64,000 nt of DNA from Protula sp. h YS-2021 (lineage: Eukaryota > Annelida > Polychaeta > Sabellida > Serpulidae): the NCBI GenBank assembly GCA_949752745.1, contig OX457031.1, positions 23,691,581 through 23,755,580 of the forward strand, written 5' to 3'. A program made the translations under genes and the position numbers. Shown piece by piece: positions 25,901 to 34,787 of this stretch. Numbering within the stretch: the stretch's first letter is position 1; each line of letters opens with the position of its first letter. The notes beneath the pieces were generated by a model. It searched no databases. It was not told the origin of the DNA and saw nothing but the letters and a program-made list of their open reading frames with translations.

Positions 25901-27882
25901 ATTTTAAGAAAGTACAGGTAGACTGTTATACATCTGAAGCAGTATACATTCTTCACAAGAAATAATAAGAGTAGATAAATTTTGAATACGAACGAAGGCG
26001 TGCAAAGTGCAAAAGTAAATCGCTGATGCTGCTGATGCCGATCCAGAAACTTACAAGCGAGGTGTAAAATGTCCCTACTGCAGTAATGATTATGACTGAA
26101 ATCCATCCTGGAATTCCTGTAACTGCAAAACATGAGAAAGTGGAAAATTATTTTCTTGGTACATTCTGACAATCTCCTTTTATGCTTTTTAAATATAAGT
26201 CTACAGCTTCGTAAATTTTACCTAGAAACACTAAACTGAGATGTTAAATTTTTATGCAAATTTTTCTGCTTCTGACTATTGCATTGTAATTTTTCTTCTG
26301 TAATTCGACGGTAATTTTTGTTCACAAAATATAGCACACTCCGCACAGACTCAATAAAGCAACAATCGTTATTCATTTTTTTTCGAATCATAGAGTTATC
26401 AGCCCACATACCTTGGCTTAACGCTAATGATGGTGCGTATGTCACGATGGCCAAAAGAAACAACTAAAGTAAGAAGCAAGAATATTTGCAAGCTTCATAT
26501 ATTTGCTGTCTTATGCACGTATGTTTGTACTTACAAAGCGTTATTGGTTCTTTGAAACGTTCTTGATAACATTTGTTCTTAAAAAAGAAGGTATCCCTTT
26601 AGTGCATCAACTTTCTGACCTATCTATTAGTGAAAAAAAAAATTCAGTTAAACGTCATAAAATCTTTTGCTAAATTAAAAAAATGCTTCGTAACATTACA
26701 AATATGCGGTGTAACGCACCCGGCAAAAAAGAAATACGATGCAAGCAAGAAAGCGCAAGGCACTGTTGAATCTTTTTTCCAGGTACTGAAAACAATAATA
26801 TTAATGTTATTTTTTATCATTGTAAAAGGAAATATGCTTAACTTAGGAAATGGTATCTATGATGTTTTTCACTATGCTAGGTAATAGTCATCAGATAATC
26901 GCACAACCCAAGGATCACAAATTTTCTTTTCTTAACGTAATTTCAACATGGATGTAGACAACGATATTTTTCTTTTATTTTTATCATTGATGACCTCATA
27001 AGTGAATTGAAGTATACAATTCTACTTTGGCTTCATATATTAAAACATTAAATACTTTCCCATATTGAAAGGCAAATGATAAAACGTATATTTTTTAGCT
27101 TTCAAGTTTATTATATACTTTGACACTATATGAAATAATTACTATGAAATATGAAATAATATGAAATATGAAATAATTATTTACCTCATAGACAGAAGTT
27201 ATTTTTAGACCCAAGAAGAATGGCGCAAATAGGTGTGCTACAGCGGAACAAGCCAAAGCATATCCTATGCCCACATATATATATACTATCCCATGATAAT
27301 AAGATTCTACTGGATCTCCTGTTTTAACAAACATTGCAATCACTTAAGAGGAGAGACAGAAATATAACAATTTTGTCTCGCAGTTTTCAAATTTCGCCAA
27401 CCCATCATCGGTGAATATTCCTATTTCGATTTTCTCACAAAATGTGCTTAAATGAAACGTTGATATCAAAGTAAACTTTATCATCATCAATGATGCCAGC
27501 TTTATCTGTGAAATCTAAGTAGTGTTAATTAAGTAGGAATTAAAGCTATCCAGAACGAATGCTTTGATCTTCCTGCCGGAGACCAAGAGGCAAACAAATT
27601 GTTTTGAAAGAAAATTTCAGTTCATAAACGCGTTTGTAATGTGATGCAAGATAAAGCAACAAACAAACCTAAGAATGATATTGCAGATGTCCAACTGACA
27701 AACAAAGAAACCGAAACAGGGATAACAGACATTTTTCTCCCCGCGAGGAGAAATTCCTCGGTTTTGTTGACATTTTTCTGGCGTATTTCCTTTGCAGCAT
27801 AATAGAGTCCAATGGCTAATGACAGCAGCAACGATAAGCTGAAGATCAAATAGTCAGCCCAGTGAAATAATGATTCGCCCAT
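22839..27882 (-). CDS. SLC5-B: sodium:solute symporter (monocarboxylate-transporter-like), 14 exons, open
   Basis: Best-supported gene in the window, about 578 residues. Exons in transcript order: 27669-27882, 27185-27318, 26720-26785, 26412-26463, 26055-26122, 25609-25763, 25314-25454, 24916-25045, 24624-24712, 24187-24314, 23821-23978, 23393-23625, 23082-23173, 22839-22915. All introns are GT-AG, and phases link into one frame ending at TAG (22841-22839). Family marks: FLLAGR, LKITSVYEYLEKRFN, TYAPSLALSQVTG, GGMKAVLWVDT, NPNPLIRSSVWTYLIGG, YYEGCDPLEQG, LSSSQNSFA (helix-8 Na2 region), FYPQPSQTLPLP. Length fits the SLC5 family (roughly 580-650). Predicted role: Na+-driven uptake of small carboxylates or related solutes at the plasma membrane. 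The acceptor of exon 11 (aaatgaag) is weak. A GTAGGT within exon 14 leaves open a further downstream exon. Confidence 0.88.
23082..23173 (-). CDS. SLC5-B exon 13
   Basis: 92 bp, reading SDLYGISPLLFGTLGLLTSV; last membrane segment. Acceptor ctttgctag, donor gtatgt. Confidence 0.83.
23393..23625 (-). CDS. SLC5-B exon 12
   Basis: 233 bp, with GLGISMWLGLGVVFYPQPSQ and the extracellular loop. Acceptor aattttag. The donor gtgagc is chosen because D keeps the same site and phase. Confidence 0.84.
23774..23821 (-). other. Tandemly duplicated 5' splice site of SLC5-B intron 11
   Basis: The exon end plus donor (TTATATTGTAAGTAGAAC on the gene strand) occurs twice, 46 bp apart, with GT at 23820 and 23774. 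Use of the distal copy would lengthen the exon by 46 bases and break the frame. Confidence 0.7.
23821..23978 (-). CDS. SLC5-B exon 11
   Basis: 158 bp, with VALYSDGELFSMTVRIYGIF and FPFVDYI. The acceptor aaatgaag is poor in pyrimidines but conserved in D. The donor region is tandemly duplicated (see findings). Confidence 0.8.
24187..24314 (-). CDS. SLC5-B exon 10
   Basis: 128 bp, with SLSSSQNSFAAIFLVDIILP. Acceptor ctatttag, donor gtgagc. Confidence 0.86.
24624..24712 (-). CDS. SLC5-B exon 9
   Basis: 89 bp, with LVLLFMLEIFQFFPGLSGLF. Acceptor catttcag, donor gtagat. Confidence 0.86.
24916..25045 (-). CDS. SLC5-B exon 8
   Basis: 130 bp, with AVYLNIPMYLFLVSLFGMMG and YYEGCDPLEQG. Acceptor tttttgcag, donor gtaata. 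Confidence 0.87.
25314..25454 (-). CDS. SLC5-B exon 7
   Basis: 141 bp, with INPNPLIRSSVWTYLIGGFS and YIQRYCSLSNAKD. The donor is placed at gtctgt by phase and by comparison with A, D and F. Confidence 0.82.
25609..25763 (-). CDS. SLC5-B exon 6
   Basis: 155 bp, with GGMKAVLWVDTCQSIIM and KQVWFTAAENGRLNFF. The Trp codon here is a stop in D. Donor gtaagt. Confidence 0.87.
26055..26122 (-). CDS. SLC5-B exon 5
   Basis: 68 bp, reading VTGIPGWISVIIITAVGTFY. Acceptor ttttgcag, donor gtaagt, the site that is mutated in D. Confidence 0.87.
26412..26463 (-). CDS. SLC5-B exon 4
   Basis: 52 bp, reading LFLLAIVTYAPSLALSQ. Acceptor tactttag, donor gtatgt. Confidence 0.87.
26720..26785 (-). CDS. SLC5-B exon 3
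   Basis: 66 bp, reading YLEKRFNSALRFLACIVF. Acceptor gttttcag, donor gtgcgt. Confidence 0.85.
27185..27318 (-). CDS. SLC5-B exon 2
   Basis: 134 bp, reading DPVESYYHGIVYIYVGIGYA and ending LKITSVYE. Acceptor aaaacag, donor gtaaat. Confidence 0.87.
27669..27882 (-). CDS. SLC5-B exon 1
   Basis: Start exon, 214 bp, beginning MGESLFHWADYLIF. Donor gtttgt, phase 1. Confidence 0.87.
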
Positions 27883-27892
27883 TTTAGTTATA

Positions 27893-28015
27893 TTTCATTC
27901 AGTGTATCCTTTTTCAGTCACTGTATCCTTTCTTCATTCAATGTATCCTTTTCTGTTCAGTACATCATTTTTCATTCCCTGTATTTTTTTTTGTCGTTGA
28001 GTGTATCCTTTTTAA
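27893..28015 (-). repeat. About 22-bp tandem repeat in the leader of SLC5-B
   Basis: Five or six imperfect copies of GGATACACTGAATGAAA (gene strand), starting some 10 bp before the ATG. A similar array precedes D (48034-48120). Likely part of the 5' leader or promoter; function unknown. Confidence 0.7.
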
Positions 28016-29249
28016 TATTTGTTATTTCTGATTGAAGAAAACTGACAATTTCTTAACAATTAAAATAAATGCAATTTGCTGCAACTAATTCTACTTATAA
28101 ATATTCAAAATCATGCTCAAACCTATATCTTTACCCTTTATTTTATGTTGCAACTTTACGAATGTATAGATCAAATTAGTTTAAATCATAACAAGTCAAG
28201 AACAAAACTCATATATAAACACAACAGAGATAACTTTGACAACTTTGATAGCTAGATCATATCTATATAGAATATAGAATGTATGTTCGCTGTTGTTATG
28301 TAGTCTGTCTTATTAATACAGATCATTGCCTCATTTCACTGTGTCTTAATAATTATAGTTGTACTATTATGTTCATCTTTTATCCATATCAATGATTTGT
28401 TGCAAGGCGTACTAAATCACATGTACCATCATGCCATTTCTATGAAGTAAAACAAAAGTTAATATCACAGGTTGTTTTCTGTTACATCCTTCACCCCTGA
28501 AATATACTTCAATGTTTTCACCGTGCAACACTCTCTATTAATTTAAAACTTGCATTAATGCATAGATAATTTCTGCACATTAATTTTTAATTATTGTCCT
28601 AATTTCGTTGCACAGACATTAGATCAACATAGTACAGTGTATCTATAATAAGCGTTGTATTTTTAGAAGCAGAATATATTAAAAGTAAAGCATTCTGAAT
28701 ATGTTGCCGTCTGAAATCATGATTTTGTCATACCGCCTTTAATTGTAGAAATTACTATAAAACAAACTTTTATACGAATCGTGGAAATGTGACATTATTT
28801 CTACAAGTAGAAATCTTACAGGCTAATATAGGCTAAACAAAGGTAATCTACAGCAAGAACGGATTTAAAAACAATAATATCATGTTTCCATCTGGATTAG
28901 ACTTTCAAAGACCCACAGACTGTAAGAGATTGGCATTAAGAAACAGTAACTGTTTTGATAGTTGTCTTCTGATGATTGTTCTCTGTTATTTTTTGTTTAT
29001 AATTATAATATACAAATAATTCAGAATTGTTTAGTAGAAAATGGTTCATAATCAGATGGATGCATCACAACAAAGGGACTGTACGCATTTACTGCTCTTC
29101 CTACTGGCTCTGGTGTTGTGCGATACGCCGTTCATCTGAAATGGCCCTTTTAATGGACTTATTGTAAACATGAATACAAATATAACACTTCCAAGAAATT
29201 AGAAATACTCAAATATACAAATGAAGAATTTAAACAGTTATATTATTTT
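28016..29249. other. B upstream flank, no gene supported
   Basis: AT-rich sequence resembling 48121-50690 upstream of D, apart from the two element insertions in D. A short frame at 29055-29230 is broken by stops here but open in D (50448-50720). Confidence 0.55.
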
Positions 29250-29255
29250 GACAGT
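29250..29255. other. Target-site duplication GACAGT, left copy
   Basis: Repeated exactly at 33587-33592. The paralogous empty site in the D-E interval reads GATAGT. Six bases is the length Polinton integrases are known to generate. Confidence 0.7.
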
Positions 29256-29280
29256 AGTATGTTGAGGTCATTTCTAGACA

Positions 29281-29400
29281 CTGTGGGAACTCTCCCTTCT
29301 TTTTGGTCAACTGACCCCCCTTGGTGACTGATCGACTGACCCCCTTCCTCTGGTGACTGAACGACCGACCCTCTTCCCCCTGGTGAATGATCGACTGAAT
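29281..29400. repeat. Imperfect 33-bp repeat near the left end of the Polinton relic
   Basis: About three copies of a GGTGACTGATCGACTGACCC-like unit just inside the left inverted repeat. Confidence 0.6.
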
Positions 29401-30144
29401 CCCACTACCCAAAGCCTGTATAGTAGATAAGGCAGGCAAGCCAATTTTATCAATTACAGGACGAATTTCAAATATCCTTTCAATACAACATTCAGCAATA
29501 TTTTAGATTTTAGATTAGACAATACTGATGGCATCATTTATTACGTCATTGATGACGTTACTTAACAAAATTGCATACAAGCAAACTTATTTCCATCATT
29601 TACCATCAAGACAGTGAAGTGATAACATCGTAAAAATGCATATCCTAAATGAAGAAGTGAAATGTGGATGGTGCTATGCAGTGTTGCTAAATTTAGATGA
29701 GTCTGAGAGGCATTTATGTAAGGAAAACTGTCTTTCGTAAAGAAAAAGGACCTATTACTTACCGCGTTTGCTTTCATGTCTTCAATTATGCTGAACAGTA
29801 TGCAGATCATACATGTGATGATACATATACACATGCAGCACAAATACAAAAAGATTAGCTGATGAGTCAGATGAACCTATTGGAAAGAAACAAAAGAAAA
29901 AAAAACAAACTAAGACACAAACGAAGAACAAGCAAAGAAGGATGTAACGCAAGTAAGTAAGGGTTACAAGCGCTGTTGGACATTCACATCAAGAAGTCTT
30001 TAAACCTGAAAGTGAATCTGACATGCTACCGGAAAAGCGCCAGCAACAAAAAACGCATCACCCGACATTTAAAAGATAGATTACAAAATGGAACGATAGA
30101 TTGATACAATTTCGTTTAGGCTCGATTCAAGAAAATAGCAACAA

Positions 30145-31260
30145 ATGAAGAGTGGAGTGTTGGTAGAACGTATAGATAACACTCATCTGAGCACTCAGAC
30201 CTTTACCGTATTCAATGAAATAGATATTGATAACGCTTTGCCAAATTCATTCAATGATTTATTCAACAGGTTTGATGAGCATGAACGTCAAGGATCTGGA
30301 TTGATCTGGATAAGATTCTTCAGACTGAAGTTCATTTAGCTATATTAGAACCCTTGCAAACCTCCGGCTACACTTACTTGCCAAAGAAGAAAAAATACTA
30401 AGTGTTTGATCAACACCAAGAGCACAGATAACAAGTGCTTCCTATGGTCTATATTAGATCATCTATATCCGACGAATGACAATGTATGTTTAGCATGGAA
30501 GTATCGGCCGTTTGAACATGAGCTGAATGTGGAAGATATAGAATTTTCAACATCAATGCATCGAACTTCTAAATTTAAGAAGATAAACAACATTACCGTC
30601 AATGTTTTTGGTTGGGAAAATCAAGTTGTGGTACCATATCCACATGAGTCGCATGATTCAACATGACAGTGACCTTGAAATCAACTTACTGCTCATCAGT
30701 GACAATGAAAAGAGACGTACTCGATTAAGAATTTTAGTCGCCTCGTGAAGCATTGTACAAAACCTGATGGCAAAACCTTTTACTGCTTCAATTGTTTGCA
30801 TGGATTTATGCAGCAAGACCTTTTTGACAAACATCGTGAAGTTTGTGAGAAACATGGAACACAGTAAATGTCATTTCCAGAGGATATAATCATTCGATTC
30901 AAGGGCATTGCAAAACAAGCATCAACACCACAAGTCAAAAAGTTTTCCCAATGCTGTCGTCAGCGAATATGAGAGGCGTGATCCTGTGCCTTACCGTGGA
31001 GAAAATGCTGTCCACAAATTTCTAAAATATATGTTGGTTGAACGTGATCACATTGTGAAACGATCAAGCAACACAAAATCCATTGAAATCACTGCTGAGG
31101 ATAAGAAACAGTTTGCTCAAGCTGCTCATTGTTACATTTGCAATCAGTTGATGGTAGTGGATCGTGTGCGAGATCATGATCGCATCAGTGGAAAATACTA
31201 TTTCACAACTACGAGGACATGACAGTCATCCTCTTATAGAGGGTACAGGAAATGTTGGAA
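30145..31260 (+). pseudogene. Polinton-type DNA polymerase B, N-terminal fragment, broken
   Basis: Pieces in several frames follow the order of the N-terminal half of Polinton-encoded protein-primed DNA polymerase B: a segment with DNKCFLW and VNVFGWENQ (30406-30666), LLLISDNEK after a frame change (near 30690), a zinc-finger-like FYCFNCLHGF...H...C segment (about 30775-30850), then a CYIC...DRVRDHD treble-clef-like segment (31130-31190) in which an expected His is lost, and finally LRGHDSHP in another frame. At least four frame breaks or stops separate them. The polymerase palm and catalytic motifs are absent. Inert remnant. Confidence 0.65.
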
Positions 31261-31959
31261 TTTTTAATTACATCTCCAGTTTTCAACAAAAGTTCATTCT
31301 TATCTGCCATCTTGAACTGCATTTCTTGAGTTCTGCCAGAAATTGTGTTACTTTCACGTGATGTATAGGTTGAAATGGTTTAGAAATGTTAACTGTTGTG
31401 ACTTTTTTTACTTTTCTGCAGCAGCTGCTACAGCAAACTTTTGTTGTTGTTGTGATTGCATTGTTCGTAAATGACGATTAAGAAGTTTCTGTAGCAGTTT
31501 CACGATTTCGTGCCTTTTCTAAAGTTTATTCCCATGAGCTTTAATACCCTCATTTGAAGATTGACTTGACCATAATGTTCCATATGCTGCTTAAGGAATA
31601 AGGACCATTTTCAATGCAGGCTTCCTTTTAATAAAAATTGGGTTAGTAATGGAAGCGTAATTCCTAGAATTGTTCCAATAAATCCACCTTTCTGATATTT
31701 TACGCTTGAGGAAAATTTTCTTATAGCCAGTTGTCGAATGGTTTGTTGTTCACGCTTTTACATTACATACACAGAAGACTTCAGTCGAAAGTGTCCATGC
31801 TATATATTCAAGCATATTTCAAAGAAACTGGTCATTTCCTCTTTTGTGGTTTACTTCAATAAGGATTTACCTTGTTTAGCTCTGCTAGGTGCTAACAAAT
31901 GAAGAAATGGTTGATTCGCTTGAATTCGTCTAGACATCTTGACGTTCAATACCAAACTG

Positions 31960-32580
31960 TTATAACTCTTCTTCATACACGATTTTATTCACATAAACGT
32001 AATGAATATCGCTTGGTAGAATACCTGTGCAAATACGTAACTTGCCATCTGCCTTTGGTTCCAAATCAATAAACAAACAATCAGGTTGTAGCATCTCGAT
32101 ATGCCTCAGTGGGAAACTGATTTCCTTGGATAATTTGCTGAGCCGGTATATTGCTCTGTTCACTAACTCTCGGATTATTAAAGAGAATAATGCAATGTGT
32201 ATTTAAACTTATATTACGCATTTCCTTCCTTGGTGAAACAGATTGTGCCTGCTGAAAATAGTGCTTAGATTTTTTATGACTACTTCCAAAACTAAACAAT
32301 CTGGTCATGCGTTCATCGCTGTGACATTTAGTTATAAGATCATCACTAATGAAGAAGTTATTCTGTTTTGGATTGAAATGCTTTTCAATATCCTCTGGAA
32401 TGCCTTGATGAAATGTTACCCGTTTCATACCTTTGTACCAGGGCTGATCCGCAGCGGAGGGCCATACAATATTATTAGGAAATGGTTGAATGACTTTTTA
32501 TATGCTGATTGCTTTCATAAGAGACATTTTTCCACTACATGTTTGTCCAGCAACCAGACTTGTAAACGGATGCTTCAAAG
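31960..32580 (-). pseudogene. Polinton packaging-type ATPase (P-loop NTPase), broken
   Basis: Reading from 32580 downward, a degenerate Walker A (AGQTCSGKM, 32526-32552) follows HPFTSLV. A stop and frame change come next, then GMKRVTFHQGIPED, a Walker-B-like FFISDDL (32341-32365), ISLNTHCIILFNNPR and EAYRDA. After another frame change it continues FIDLEPKADGK and ILPSDIHYVYV to a stop at 31960. This order matches the FtsK/HerA-type ATPase of Polintons. Two or more disabling changes are visible, and the P-loop has lost consensus residues. Confidence 0.65.
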
Positions 32581-33007
32581 TGCTTGAAAATCAGATTCAT
32601 TTACTCAACTGTTAAATTTCTTTGGCCATCTCAACCATTTAACAAATAAGTCTTTCACAACGTCTTTTTCTTGTCTTAAAAACCTTTTTTTCCATTTTGT
32701 ACACGGATCAATATCTTCGCTTAAGAAGTCTTTGACACAATACAAGTGTATTCCTTGCTTCTTACAACTACATGTGGGTCTATTTTATATGGTAATCCTT
32801 TGATATGCATGTTTCATGTATGAAATGCAAGCATGTTGATCAATGTTAAACTTGAAGAGTTTTTTCGTTGATTTCAATTTCAATTTATCATATGCATATG
32901 CTTCCACACTTTGGATTCAATCTTCTAGGTACTGTCTATCAGTGATAAAACATTTGGTAAGGATCAATGAGCTCAATGAATATAATTGATCTTTTAACCA
33001 AGTTTTT

Positions 33008-33112
33008 TTACTTTGGAACATGTAGTTCGCATAACTTATTAGGTCTTGCACATGCTCCAGTTATTCCAGGTTTAAAGTAAGTATTGGTTAAGTAGTCTTT
33101 CCACGATGCCAT
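33008..33112 (-). pseudogene. Polinton integrase, N-terminal remnant
   Basis: A 34-residue open piece beginning MASWKDYLTNTYFKPG and containing ARPNKLCEL resembles the start of Polinton retrovirus-like integrases. It ends at a stop; related sequence continues in other frames to about 32930. No catalytic DDE region seen. Assignment rests on position and short motifs. Confidence 0.4.
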
Positions 33113-33592
33113 ATTAACTCGAAATGAAACCAATCGTTCACGGAACAGAACTTTTGTTGAGATGCAAAGATGAATAACTTAACTAATATTTAAACAATTC
33201 GGAAACAATTCAGTTTCAACGTTACTCACGGATAAAACCGTAGCATGCAGTTACCCTTCATTAAAGTCACAGTCATGCTGAATTCTATGGTGAACAATGA
33301 TTGAAATCGGTCCTGTAGTTTTGAAGTTATGCCCTGTTGAAGTTACCATGTCTGTCTTATATGCTGTATGGGCTTGAGGATGGAGATGGGGGAGGGTCGA
33401 AAAATGAAAAATAATAAGAATTCTCTGAAACGTAAAACTATGCCGAAATCTGCTTTTGTGCATGGTAGGCTGAGGATCCAAGGTGAAAATGAAACCAAAT
33501 TGTATGAAACATAAAACTATGCCAAAATCTGAATTTTGACCCTGGGGGAATCCCACAATGTCAAGAAATGTCGTCTTTTACCCACTGACAGT

Positions 33593-34787
33593 CCCTACAT
33601 TTTAAATGTGACGAAGATCTTGAGCTCGTTGAAATCAGAGAGTAACTATTAGCTTTTGGCTCTCACTTGAAATTTTGCACTTGCGATTAAACAAAAACCG
33701 TAATATTTAAGTGGCATGACATACACGCTTACCAGACAGGACTCTGTATTGTTAGACTATCGACGACACAAATCTCCAATACAGCCTGAACAACACAATA
33801 ACGATGCAATTATCTCTGGAATAAAATGGTATTAGTAGACAAACATGTGGTCTGAACTATAAGCTCTCTCAGTCTGCAGCCTGAAGACAGGCAAATGAAC
33901 AGTGCAAAGTCTGAATGGGATGTTTTGTGTCAGGCCATTCGCAAGTGTTGGGTTTAATTTCATTTCATGATTTTATGTGTATTTTTCTCTGTAACAACTT
34001 AGTTTAGTTTAGATTTTGCCTATCATATGTGATAAGTTCAAAGACATAATTATATAACTATTACAATCCATTGTACACAATTCCAGTTGTGCAGAAGAAG
34101 CCAGATAAAAAACAGATTGCACTGTAAACAATACATAACTATTAGAAATAAATAACATATGTAATGCAATTTCTGCTGTGTAAGTCACCAATTATGCATT
34201 AATATTACATTTGTTCCACCCGACAGTGGTTCAAATTATAGTCTGGTATTTATTTTAGAAATTATATTTTTTAGAAAGAATATAAAAGGTCAGAGGTAAA
34301 ACACCACTATGCTGATTAAATAAGATGAGTCAACTTAACGCACTAGACACACAGTGCCTGGGCTTCTAACTCAGAGCACATCAAAGTCTGGTCCTGCTTT
34401 CTCCGTTTGCAAGTAAAACCAGAAAAGCAAAAGGAATGCTGTTGCTATAACAGCAGACAAACCATGCTTTATAATTTACATTCATGGTACCGTGTCATTA
34501 GCTACGAAATAAACCAATTTGACTAGTGTTGATGAGCTAAAGGAATAAACCTGAATGAGCGTGAATGCGTGAGAGTGTTGTGAAATAAGAAACTAGTTAC
34601 TTTTTGGGTGAATACCATGGCCCTTAGAGCTCATCTTATAAACCTAGACTGATACAACTGAAATAATGGTAATAAAGTTTGTGAGGAATGAGTTGTTTGT
34701 CATTCAAAAGGTTTTGATATTAAAAATATATCTGCTTTTCAACATGTTACATCATAAAATATTGTATAGATATATTATAGTGGATAC
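33593..34787. other. 3' flank of pseudogene C, no gene supported
   Basis: Homologous to 50719-51715 (flank of E), and from about 33900 also to 1-840 (flank of A). No coding sequence recognised. Confidence 0.6.

Larger units (their letters stand above)
29256..33586. mobile_element. Decayed Polinton/Maverick element, about 4.3 kb
   Basis: Relic of a large self-synthesising DNA transposon related to polintoviruses, heavily deleted compared with the usual 15-20 kb. Ends are imperfect inverted repeats: the left reads AGTATGTTGAGGTCATTTCT and the right, reverse-complemented, begins AGTGGGTAAAAGACGACATT; both then run into a similar GACA.TGTGGGA. It has a 6-bp target duplication GACAGT, and the D-E interval shows the uninserted state. 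Inside are broken pieces of a DNA polymerase B gene (+ strand), a packaging-type ATPase and an integrase (both - strand). All carry frameshifts and stops, so the element is dead. Confidence 0.75.

Noticed and set aside
29562..29849. 95-codon minus-strand frame inside the Polinton relic
   Set aside because: Hydrophobic start but no match to a Polinton protein I recognise; an insecure call in a decayed element.
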